A program made the translations under genes and the position numbers. 64,000 bases of DNA, from assembly GCA_006386115.1 (NCBI GenBank), contig VFIW01000002.1:620001-684000 (forward strand). The letters run 5' to 3'. Shown in pieces: positions 37,823 to 47,873 of the stretch. The stretch is from Globisporangium splendens. Lineage: Eukaryota > Oomycota > Peronosporomycetes > Pythiales > Pythiaceae. The notes below the pieces were generated by a model. The model was not told the origin of the DNA and made no database searches. It saw only the letters and a list, made by a program, of their open reading frames with translations. Each line of letters opens with the position of its first letter. The stretch's first letter is position 1.

Positions 37823-40415
37823 CTACCATCACCACGTTGCCATCGACCACCTGGAGCTTCAAGACCGACGCGTCATCTGGGTAGTAGTCTTCGAGGTCAC
37901 GAAGAGCTTCCAGGTCCTCAAGAATGCGTCCTTGCCACTGCACTTCGGCCCATTGCTTCATGCACAACGCTCCAAGCTCCGAGCGAAGCAGCATCAGCAG
38001 CGTGTTGGGATGCAGCAGACGGGTGTGGTGTGCAGGGATCCACGGCACCGGCATCCCAGTCAGGTACTGGATCCAGTGGTCATTCGCGAAGATTGTCGGC
38101 GCGATGGACATCAGCATGAGCTCAAAGAGACTCAGTGCCTTGGTCGCTCGCGACAGTTCTCGGACTGGCTCCGACGTTGTCCACCACTTTGCAGCGGTGT
38201 GGAACAGATCCCCTCGCGTCGATGGAACCTTGGTTTTCATAAACTTCTTCCACTTCGTGCTGAACGTCGTGTCTTCGCTTGGGTCGGAAGCACTCAAGAC
38301 GCGGTTGATCATGTGAAGCTGAGCGAGCTCCTGCATCTCGTGTCCAGTCCCTGCCATCTTGAGCGACAGAGCACTGTTGAACGCGAGCGGGTTCTCGACA
38401 GCGTGTTTGGTCACGTGATCAGCGTTGGTGGCATTCGCAACGATCTTGCACGCAGCGTCAACCTTCGTGTCGGCGTGAGTCAATCGGTCTGGGAGAACGC
38501 TGAGAAGAGCAGTGTTCTCATCGTTCGCCATCGACTCGGCCACTTCCACGATGTGAGAAGCTTTCGGCGACTTCCTCACTTTCGTGTGGTGCTTCTCGAT
38601 GAAGAAAGCCGATTCCTTGGACTCCTTCAACGCCTCTGGTCGCTTGACTTCAGTCGGCAGAACTTGGTATCGAATGCCGTACTTCTTGTCCGCGGTCACT
38701 TTCTTCGCTTCGAAAGCCACCTCCACCGATTGGAGTACGTCGAAGTAGTTGGACGTCGCGATTCCGTCAAGAGGCTGCGGCTGTTGCTTGGCAACCATGT
38801 TGGCGAAGTCGGCGCCGTTCCTCGACCGCTTCTTGTTGTTCTTCTTGGTCACGGGTTGGAACCCATCGTTGTCGCCGTTGGTCAAGAGAAGAGGCTTCTG
38901 CGGACCAACTCGAGGGCTGGCAGGCGGTGTGATCTTCCCCGTTGATCCGTTGAAGGTACCCACGGATAAACCCGAGGTAGTACTGCCAGGTTTTCTCGGC
39001 ACAATTGAACCAGAAATCTGGCCATGCTGAGCTCCTCGCTGGGGCTGAGAATCTCCATTCACTTGTCCCTTGGCCGCGCTCGGCGGCGAAGGTTGCTTCA
39101 GAGTAGCTGCTGCGGCTTGGGCGTGCGATTTCTCAGAACCGTGCTGGTTCGGCTTCTGACTTCTGAGGGTTGGCTCAGACAACGAGCCAGGGAACGGAAA
39201 CACGCCACCTGGCACTCCAAGCTCAAGAGCCTGTGCAGAGCGATAGCCGAAAGGCAGACGCTCCGAGCGGAACGGTGCGTTTTTGCCGTGGGCAGGATGA
39301 AGCTTGTTGTCGAAGATCACTTGATCGCAGACACCGCTGTTGATGATCAGCGCACATGGACACGAACTTGACAAGAAGTAGACACGCCACGTCGCTGACG
39401 TTACACCCGTTGCGAGGTTCACTTCGCGGAAGGTGTCGTACACAGGCTTGCATCCGAGAATGAACAGACGTTCAAGGATGAGGTCTGTGTTCGTGTCCGA
39501 GTCGACGTTCGAGATGTCGAGGTAGTACTTGTCGCCGAGGATGTCGAACTCCTTGAAGGTGAAGACACCTCCAAGGATGTTCACCTTGGTGCGCTCCAAA
39601 CGCACGCAGGCATCCTTCGACTTGACCTTGACGCGCAAGTTGCCACCAGGAAGCTTGGAGATCTGGCCGATCTCGAATCGCTTGTAAAGCTCTTCGAGCG
39701 CTGCGTTGCCGTGACCGGAACTCGCAAGCGACGCCAAGATCTTTTGCACGGGAGTCTTCGCGAGGGCCTTACCAGTCTCGATCACCATGTCATACTTGGC
39801 TCTCGGAAGCTGGTAAGGACGCGCTTGCTCCAATCGTGACGCAATGTTGGACCAGTCACCACCAGCAGCATACTGACGTTCTATGGCCTCGATGTCGACA
39901 GCGAGAGGCTTCGGAGTTTCCACGCGGCGACGAGAAGCGTCAACGACGGCTCGGTCGCGGCGGAGGTCTTCTTGCAGGCGAAGGACGTCGGCCATGCTCA
40001 ACCGCGTGTCCGTAGCAGAAGCCGAGGATGCAGGAGGAGTCGGCACCGAATTGCCGGCATGGTGTTCAGGACGAGTCGAGTTCGCAGGCGGAGGCAACAT
40101 CGGGACATCGCCAGAGCCGTCGTCGTTCGACCCTCTTGCATTCACCGCAGGATCCATCGGCTCGTCCACTTTTTCTTCCGAATCAGTGGAAGCGCCGGCG
40201 GCTGGGTCGGTCACAGGGGGATGGTCGCTTGAAAGAGGATCCGTCGCCGGGAGCGCAAGCACGTTTTCGCTTGGGCAAGGATCGGCGGAATCCAAATTTT
40301 CGGACGGGGATGGGTTGACAGTGGTACCAGTCGAGGTGCTGGGTGTGAACCCAGAAATCGAGGCTGGTGCGACAGTCGAGGGTAGGGGGAGGGTTGGGGT
40401 AGCTGGGTTTTCCAT
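37797..40415 (-). CDS. LINE element 3 ORF1: nucleic-acid-binding protein
   Basis: 872 residues, open, with the same layout as the other ORF1 copies (MADVLRLQEDLRRDR, ETPKPLAVDIEAIERQYAAG, RRM-like FKEFDILGDKYYLDISNV, C-terminal PAHHTRLLHPNTLLMLL). The stop overlaps ORF2 as in elements 1 and 2. Still open despite the broken ORF2, so it could act in trans. Confidence 0.86.
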   Translation of the reverse strand: MENPATPTLPLPSTVAPASISGFTPSTSTGTTVNPSPSENLDSADPCPSENVLALPATDPLSSDHPPVTDPAAGASTDSEEKVDEPMDPAVNARGSNDDGSGDVPMLPPPANSTRPEHHAGNSVPTPPASSASATDTRLSMADVLRLQEDLRRDRAVVDASRRRVETPKPLAVDIEAIERQYAAGGDWSNIASRLEQARPYQLPRAKYDMVIETGKALAKTPVQKILASLASSGHGNAALEELYKRFEIGQISKLPGGNLRVKVKSKDACVRLERTKVNILGGVFTFKEFDILGDKYYLDISNVDSDTNTDLILERLFILGCKPVYDTFREVNLATGVTSATWRVYFLSSSCPCALIINSGVCDQVIFDNKLHPAHGKNAPFRSERLPFGYRSAQALELGVPGGVFPFPGSLSEPTLRSQKPNQHGSEKSHAQAAAATLKQPSPPSAAKGQVNGDSQPQRGAQHGQISGSIVPRKPGSTTSGLSVGTFNGSTGKITPPASPRVGPQKPLLLTNGDNDGFQPVTKKNNKKRSRNGADFANMVAKQQPQPLDGIATSNYFDVLQSVEVAFEAKKVTADKKYGIRYQVLPTEVKRPEALKESKESAFFIEKHHTKVRKSPKASHIVEVAESMANDENTALLSVLPDRLTHADTKVDAACKIVANATNADHVTKHAVENPLAFNSALSLKMAGTGHEMQELAQLHMINRVLSASDPSEDTTFSTKWKKFMKTKVPSTRGDLFHTAAKWWTTSEPVRELSRATKALSLFELMLMSIAPTIFANDHWIQYLTGMPVPWIPAHHTRLLHPNTLLMLLRSELGALCMKQWAEVQWQGRILEDLEALRDLEDYYPDDASVLKLQVVDGNVVMVAGSLAVSC

Positions 40416-40499
40416 GGGGAAACTTGAGGCTGAGGGGGCTTGAGAGCTTGGAGGGGGTTCTTGGATTCAACTTGAGGGGTAGCGAGCAAATTGAGAAGT

Positions 40500-40571
40500 G
40501 CCCCTATAGCTCAGTGGTAGAGCACCCGCTTAGTAAGCGGAAGGTCGGTAGTTCAATCCTGCCTGGGGGCA
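40500..40571 (+). tRNA. tRNA-Thr(AGT), copy 9
   Basis: Identical to copy 1; upstream flank is the 5' end of element 3. Confidence 0.92.
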
Positions 40572-41194
40572 ACATCTTTGCTGCTCGCGGCCCTTCTTCT
40601 ATTTATCTATCCTTTCTCTCGCGTTCCGGAGGGCCATTTATCTATTATGCCAACGCAGCCACACATCCGTGTCTCGCTAGTCACTGGCAGGCGTTATTCG
40701 TCTATGTATGGTCCCCCCACACGCACGCACACATATCTGCTTGCTCGCTAGCTTGAGCAACAGGGTGCTGGCTGGCTGGCTGGCGCTGTTGGCAAATTGA
40801 CGGACCACAGCGACGCAGCTCTGTCTCTATCGTCCTGTTACGCTTCATTTGTTGGCTCTGACCGCGGAGGGCTCGAGCGAGTGTCGCGCCGTGCCGCTTG
40901 GGGCTGCTCGTTGGTCTCCGAGGCTATCAGACCCCTCCTCGGGACTTGTGGGGCCAGCTGACGCACACGCAGCGTCTGACGACAGCTACACGGCGTGCGG
41001 CGTGCGGGAACCCAAAATAACAAATATAAACAATTGCGATTTTTTGCACGTTGCGTGCGGTGTCTGTGCGTGGTCGAGGGCGGCAAGCGAGTGTGCGTTG
41101 GGTGGATGTGTGTTTGTGTGTGTGTGTGTGTGTGTGTTGCGTGTAGTTTGCGTTTGGTTTGGTTTGGTTGTGAGTGTGTTGTTTGGTGTGGTGA

Positions 41195-41266
41195 GCCCCT
41201 ATAGCTCAGTGGTAGAGCACCCGCTTAGTAAGCGGAAGGTCGGTAGTTCAATCCTGCCTGGGGGCA
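41195..41266 (+). tRNA. tRNA-Thr(AGT), copy 10
   Basis: Identical to copy 1, with the natural upstream spacer. Confidence 0.92.
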
Positions 41267-41889
41267 ACATCTTTGCTGCTCGCGGCCCTTCTTCTATCTA
41301 TCTATCCTTTCTCTCGCGTTCCGGAGGGCCATTTATCTATTATGCCAACGCAGCCACACATCCGTGTCTCGCTAGTCACTGGCAGGCGTTATTCGTCTAT
41401 GTATGGTCCCCCCACACGCACGCACACATATCTGCTTGCTCGCTAGCTTGAGCAACAGGGTGCTGGCTGGCTGGCTGGCTGGCTGTTGGCAAATTGACGG
41501 ACCACAGCGACGCAGCTCTGTCTCTATCGTCCTGTTACGCTTCATTTGTTGGCTCTGACCGCGGAGGGCTCGAGCGAGTGTCGCGCCGTGCCGCTTGGGG
41601 CTGCTCGTTGGTCTCCGAGGCTATCAGACCCCTCCTCGGGACTTGTGGGGCCAGCTGACGCACACGCAGCGTCTGACGACAGCTACACGGCGTGCGGCGT
41701 GCGGGAACCCAAAATAACAAATATAAACAATTGCGATTTTTTGCACGTTGCGTGCGGTGTCTGTGCGTGGTCGAGGGCGGCAAGCGAGTGTGCGTTGGGT
41801 GGATGTGTGTTTGTGTGTGTGTGTGTGTGTGTGTTGCGTGTAGTTTGCGTTTGGTTTGGTTTGGTTGTGAGTGTGTTGTTTGGTGTGGT

Positions 41890-44699
41890 TGCTCGCCACC
41901 ACCCTGAAGTCTTCTGCCATTTGATCATCGAGCCATGCCGCAGCGGCGACACTGTGAGAAAGTCGAGTGCTCTGCACCTTCCGACGGGTGGTAGAACAGA
42001 CTTGAGCACCTCACAGCTCGCTGTCGTCCAGTTTCTCTCCTCGGGAGGTCGTGGCTGCACGCACAAACTGAAGCAGCAGCTGGAGTCGTTGCCGCTTCAG
42101 ATGAGCTTCGATGCTCGGGATGCCCAGACCACCTTCGCATCGTCTCAAGTAGAGAAACTCCTTCGGGATCAGCTGGATGTGTGTGTCCTCTCGGTCGTGC
42201 TTCCGACTCAGGACAAACTTGTTCAACATCGACTGCCACCTCTTCACGACTTGCCGAGGGACCACTACATGCTGCGTGTAGTGCCACAGTCGAGACAGGA
42301 CCATTGTCTGAGCCACCAGAAGTCGCCCTCGCAGTGTTCGAGCTCGCCTGTACCACGCCTTGAAGCCGTCGTAGAAGCGGTCATCGAGGAAAGACACGAT
42401 GGCGTCATTGACTGGAGACTGGCTGAACGGAACACCAAGGAACTTCACCGACTCTGCACGACCCAGCACTTGGACGCCAGGCAGGCGAGGGCAGTCTAGG
42501 TTGCGATTCAGCGCCATCAGCATCGACTTGCTGAGGTTGAGTTTCGCACCGGATCCCTTGCAGTAGACATCCACGAGCTCCAGTTGTGCTTGGACACTCG
42601 GGATTGAACCGCCAAGAAGCGTGGTGTCGTCCGCAAAGAACATGCTGGTGGCAGTGTGGTCTGCGTTGAGGCACACGCCATACTCTTCGTGCAATCGCAG
42701 CAAGTTCCCAAGAGGCTCAATTGCCAGAAGGAAGAGCAATGCCGACAGAGGATCTCCCTGTTTGACACCTCGCGTCGGATGAAGCGCGGGCTGGATGTTC
42801 TGGTTGATGAGAAGGTGTGCTTGCGGTCGCGTGTACAGAAGCCTCACCCACTGGATAAACGCAGAGCCGCATCCCATCTTCTCAAGCACTCGGAACATGT
42901 AGTCCCAGTTCACACGATCGAAAGCCTTCTCGAAGTCCAAGAACATCGCGTACGCTTCGTCGTCGAGGTTCGTGATCAAGTCCTGGAGATCAGCGAGGAA
43001 GCGAACGTGATGGTGGATCGACCTGCCTTTCACGAATGCCTTCTGGTCCGTGTGGATGAGACTACACACAACGGACTGGAGTCGGAACGTGAGAGTCTTG
43101 GACAGAGCTTTCACGTCGACTGGCATCAGCGTGATCGGTCGGTAGTTGCCAGGCTCGGCTCTTGATCCCTTCTTGTAGAGGAGCACGACCGCTGACTTGC
43201 GTTGCGACGGCAGGAGGATGCCACGACGAAGCTGGTCGTTGAAGACAATGCTGAGGCATTCACCGAACACGTCGGGAGCGACCTGGTAAAAGCCAGCTGT
43301 CAAGCCGTCCATACCAGGTGCCGAGCTCGCCTTCATGTGCCTGATCGAGTCCGCAAGGTCGGAAGCCGTCACAGGAGCATTCAAGATCTCTCGATCCAGC
43401 TCCGACAGCACGCGGATGATCGAGTCAATGAGCGTTTGCTGCTTGGCTTCGTCTGGTGGAGGAGCTGTTCCTGCTGGACTGTCGGGATCTCCCATCTCGG
43501 ATCCCCAGTGTTCCAGGAAACGGAGAGATATCTCTTGAGGGTTCGACGAGACACTGCCACTCGGTGTCACCACCTCTTCAATCGATACCTTCCTCAGACT
43601 CGTGTCCAACGGACGGAAGAAGTGCTTGGTCGATTTCTCGGAGTTGGCAGCCTGGAAGTCGAACGCATTGTCTTGGTTGTACTGGCTGGTTCTGGTGACT
43701 GTCTCCTTGTAAATCTTCATTGCGTCGTCGAACTCGCTGCGATTGTTCTCAGTGGAAGACTCACGGTAGCGCGCAGCAGCCTGGTCAAGCGAAGCACGAG
43801 CCTCTTCAACCGCGGCTGTGTCTTGCATGCGGAGCTTCTTCTGGACGTCTTGCAGCTGGGTCTTGATTCTCGTCTTCCACCTCTCCCAGATTTGGCCAGG
43901 ATTGGTAGAGTCACGGAGCTGATCTCGGACTGTTTCCGCTTCCTTCTCGATCGCGGAAACAACCACTGGGTACTCCAGCAGGTAACGGGGAAACTTCCAG
44001 TACCCGCGTCCATGCAGCTGGGAGCCAGTCTTGAAACTCACACAGTGAGCAAGGTGGTCACCAGCGTTCTGGGGAACGAAGTATTTGGAGTCGTCGTAGA
44101 AGCGTTCATAGAACGCCTCCGAGAGAAGAATATAGTCCAACCGGTTCTTGCGAGGCAAGGGACCAGTGAAGACTCGCCTCGTGTCATGGCGGACACGCCA
44201 CGCATCCACAACGCCAAGACGAGCAAGCCACGCAAGGCAGCTCGACCGCGCCGGGTCGTAGCGCAGATCTGGAGATGAGGAGTCGAGTCTGGGATCCAAA
44301 GGCGTGTTCAGATCTCCCAACACAAGGTGTGTCGCTTGATCTTCAAAGTCTTCGGTCGAGAGACTCGAGAAGAATTGTTGCTTTTCCTGTCGGTCCACTG
44401 GCGCGTACACGTTGTGAATGTAGACGGGAGCGTCGCTCACCATCAGCTTCACTACGAGGTACCGACCTGGGACGGTGAGGCTTGGTTGTTCCGCAGCCGT
44501 TTCGAAACCCGGCACGTCAGAGCGAAGAACAGTGAGAACACCGCCACTACGCCCGCGTGTGGGTCGATCCAACTGGGAGTTCGGGTCATTCACAAAGACT
44601 CGGTGCTTGAAGCTTGAGTCGAGGTGAAACTTGAAGGTCGAGAGGTGTTGCTTGTCGCTGAGCTTGGTTTCCTGGACACACGATATCGAATATTTCGAT
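41890..44699 (-). pseudogene. LINE fragment 4: internal part of ORF2
   Basis: ORF2 from the region just after the start (QETKLSDKQH at the high end) through the endonuclease, reverse transcriptase (FFADDTTLL intact) and part of the C-terminal domain. It is closest to element 3. One extra G near 42047 shifts the frame. Both ends are abnormal: the low end is fused to repeat spacer at 41889/41890 rather than to a tRNA stub, and the high end is fused to an LTR-like repeat at 44699/44700. This looks like recombination or deletion, not simple insertion. Confidence 0.88.
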
Positions 44700-45236
44700 G
44701 AAAGAGGGCGCTGTTCCAAACAGTCCCTCAAACACAGCACACACGCTTGTGCCAGAGGAAGCGATCTCCCGACTTGGAGGGAGGAAGAAGACTTGAGGGC
44801 TTGGAGGAAAATTTGCAACTGAATTAAAAATGGTTATGGTCCCTGTCGCTACTTACAAATGAACCCCAAGGGATCCTAGAGGTTCTATAACTAAAACCTA
44901 AACATGCACAATAAAACCTATGAATATGATATATAAAACCTTGGGTACACTGAGGTTGAATCTACGGGATCTTCTAGAAGCTTGAACTTCAAGTCTTGTA
45001 TAAAATCCCTGCAAAGTGATTGGCTCGCGCCACTCACTTCAGATGGCAGAGACACGTCGGTCTCATCACCAGTGCAGTTTCCCAAGCAGGAACCATCACT
45101 CAGTACTTGATTAGTACATGGATGTTATCGCTCTGTACTGATTAGTACATGAGAACAACATTCTGCACTGATCAGCACAGAGAACACTCGTGACGTCATC
45201 GAATGACGTCACACGTGCATGTGGGGACTGTATTAC
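44700..45236 (-). repeat. LTR-like repeat, copy C (truncated)
   Basis: Matches copy A in reverse orientation from its inner end (GAAAGAGGGCGCTGTTCC) to GTATTAC at 45236, and lacks the outer ~110 bp. It keeps both TGACGTCA palindromes and the TGATCA series, plus TATAAAA at about 44999, followed by ATTGG. Confidence 0.75.
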
Positions 45237-46574
45237 CCATGAACACTCTATGTAGCCAGTTGCATTTTTAGCCAATAAGAACATTCCATTGAAGTTCAAT
45301 CTCATTGGATGATATTCGGATTGGACACCCGACTATCTACCAATCGGAGACACCGTAGGAACAACACATCAGATTTACATTTCAAACCTTAAGATTTCAA
45401 TTCACTTCTCATTTTGCACGTTACCGCGCAAAGCTCCCTTCCTTCTTTTGGACACAGCGTTATCGCTGTGTCCTTCCTCTCACCTGCGCTTCCTCAACGC
45501 ACGTGTACGCCGTGTGACGGGCTATCCCGCTACAGCGCGTGCACGTTGTGGATGTAGATGGGAGCACACATCACTAAAAATGCTTGTATGATTTCATGTA
45601 TTAACAGACGCACATCGTGGTATCCTGTTTGTGTATATCCAGAAAGTAATTTCCTTTCACATTGAGGGTCAACCCTCTACTAATTAATAAATGTGCTATA
45701 AATGAAATTGCAATAAACATCAGATGATATTATGGCTATAAATAGAAATACAAATAAAAGTTATAACCTCCGTCAGATTTATTTAATCCTGCAAATGTTG
45801 CTTGAGGTCTGCTGAAACAACTTTAACCCCAAAGCCAGGTTTAACTTGGATTTTAATCTGAACGCATAAGTTAAACCTAAGGTTGAGGTTGCTGTAGCAG
45901 TCCCAACATTTGCGCTGCAGCAGCATTCCCAACGTTTGAACGATTGACAGAATATGGGAAAAGTTCCATCATGGTGTTGCTTCGCGAGGGAGAGGAGAAG
46001 TAGTTGGCGGGAATAATAGACACGAAGAAGTATGACGACGCGTCACAGACCATGCCCCATCGACCACTCTTCTTAATCTGGCTTCAAAATTTCTGTGGAC
46101 CGGGATGCGATCGCAAAGAAGCCGTCGATCTTGTCAAACGCCGTGGGTGCTTCGCAATCGGAGAGGAAGTACGGTCAAGGAGACGCATGTCCGCCAATCT
46201 CAGTAGAACTACCTGGGATGTTGAGGTTTGCATTAGTACCGACTCAAAGGCAGTGCTCACGCATCTCCTTGCTCCTTTCGCTGAACGGACGAACATGCGA
46301 TGACCCTCTTAGCACGATATTTGTGAGTTACAAATAAACAATGCAGTTGCAAAAGTCTAAAATCCAGAGCTTCTCCGTGCAGTGCACGGCATTAGTCTAA
46401 TCTGATCTAAAGACAGCATATTTAGTTTGAAGAAAGTCTAAAAAGGCGCGGCAGTAGAGAGGTTAAGAAATATTGCTGAAGTAGTACTTTTTACTCCCTG
46501 CATATTGATGCACCTATGAAGCTTTAAAAGCAGCCTACTGCTTCATACGTCTGTCTCATCGCTCGTTTGTGACT
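45237..46574. other. AT-rich region without a recognised gene
   Basis: About 1.3 kb. A short piece at about 45541-45572 (GTTGTGGATGTAGATGGGAG and flanks) matches LINE ORF2 in the endonuclease region, so small retroelement debris is present. An open stretch at 46004-46303 has no support. No RNA gene was recognised. Confidence 0.35.
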
Positions 46575-47738
46575 CTACCGCCATTGAGGACGAGGATCCG
46601 GTCGCTTTGTCATTGCTTTTGCGGGTTTGCCCAACGTGGACCAAGTCCGTCGCGCTCGGTATAACCTGGAGATTTTCTCTGGGAGTCGCTCCGTCACGTT
46701 CAGCTCGCGACGACGCCAGCGACGACAACGAGGAAAAGGATTAGAGTCTTCAATAGCTGGTGTTGCCGCCTTGTTGTGCTCCACGCTGCCGGCTTCGCGA
46801 TTCGTAGTGTTCGTGTTCGCTCGCCATACCTGGAATGAGAGCTGCAACCTGCGACGAGTCTGGTGCGCAAATATTGCTCGGCCAATCACAAGTGCGGCCC
46901 ACTTCTGAGTTTTAGCGTCTGCGCATTTGTGTTTTTCGCATCGTTCTGCGCTGTCCACACTGCTCTCCACTACTTCGCGCACGAGGTCTTGGACCATCTC
47001 CCGAATCTGCTTGTTCTGGGCTACAAAGTGCCTCCAGCGAGTAACCATCCAACGGCGTTGGAAGCGCAGGCGCCGTGCGAATGCTCGACATCTCCAAGTC
47101 CGGGCCACCATTTGCCATTGCACCCAAGAAGCCACGAGCACGCGTGCTTCGACATCTCGTCTTTTCTTGTCGATCGCCTGTTTCGTTCACACGAGTACCG
47201 CGCGGGGATACTTTAGTTTGCACTGTCTCCTTGCACGACCGCAAAGAGCCCGACAATATCATACCTTTGTCGTTCGGTGATGTCGGCGAAGCAGCACGCT
47301 CGCGGCGAGCTCTTCCTCCGATCACTCCGCCAGAAGGACTCGATGGTACCACTTGCGCAGGGCGAGTCGCGTTTGGTGGCGTGTGTAGACACCAAGCAGC
47401 AGTCGTCGCAACACCTTAGCGAATTGAGTTGCAAACGTTTGCCAATGAAAGAAGCACGAGCTCACTTGTCCCCAGTACGCGCGCAGCGCCAGTTTACGGA
47501 TGTAGTAGATCCGCCGAGACGCTACCAGCGCGTCATACGATCGCCATTTCGTCGCAATGCGTGACTTGCGCTTCCGTCCTTGGAAAGCGTTTACGATTTG
47601 CAGTCGCTGCGGTCTCTGAATAAGGCATTTCGTCAGCACTGCCGAGAAAAAGCAGAGTTTCGGCAGCAATTCGACGCGATACGCCTGCCACTCGCGCTTC
47701 AAGTCTGCTTGTGGGCAAGTAATTGACGATGAATCCAT
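46575..47738 (-). pseudogene. Tryptophan-rich, Sfi1-like repeat protein with an in-frame TGA
   Basis: Exons 47265-47738 and 46575-47177 join in phase 0 across an 87-nt intron (GTATGA...ACAG) and read through 359 codons with one TGA at 47322-47324. The protein is basic and helical with spaced aromatic motifs: KWRSYDALVA, YWGQVSSCFFHWQTFA, ALRKWYHRVLL, WVQWQMVARTWRCRAFARRL, RWRHFVAQN and FQVWRAN. These resemble Sfi1/centrin-binding repeats. Reading continues sensibly after the stop (SEEELAASVLLRRHH). It is either a recent pseudogene, a sequencing error, or an exon I have misjudged. The start used is the first ATG; the frame is open further upstream. Confidence 0.5.
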
Positions 47739-47873
47739 CTCCAACGACACTGCAACCTCGTTCTTCCAACGATCTGTTGGTGAGCGCCTTCGTAGCGAAT
47801 CATTGATAAGAAGACTGAACCGATTCACCTGGCTGCGCTCGTTCTCTTGGCTCTCGCGTGAAGGTGGAAGTAC

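Larger units (their letters stand above)
32983..40499 (-). mobile_element. LINE element 3 (7.52 kb), ORF2 broken, with truncated ORF3 module
   Basis: Same insertion point and orientation. ORF1 is open; ORF2 has two frameshifts. At the 3' end the element has the shared ~56-bp tail, then on the plus strand a T15 run (33119-33133), a complete tRNA-Gly(CCC)-like sequence, and an acidic ORF that runs into the antisense of ORF2. Confidence 0.92.
40500..41889 (+). repeat. tRNA-Thr tandem repeat units 9-10 (695 and ~695 bp)
   Basis: Units 40500-41194 and 41195-41889. The second ends abruptly at GTTTGGTGTGG, where it is fused to the middle of a LINE ORF2 with no tRNA stub. Unit 9 has TTTA for TCTA once in the TCTA run. 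Confidence 0.93.

Noticed and set aside
10921..41889. CRISPR-like array from the regularly repeated sequence
   Set aside because: Units are ~690 bp direct repeats each with a tRNA gene; no short repeats with unique spacers and no cas genes; the genome is eukaryotic.
46004..46303. Small ORF in the AT-rich region
   Set aside because: No family resemblance, and overlapping frames on both strands are equally open.
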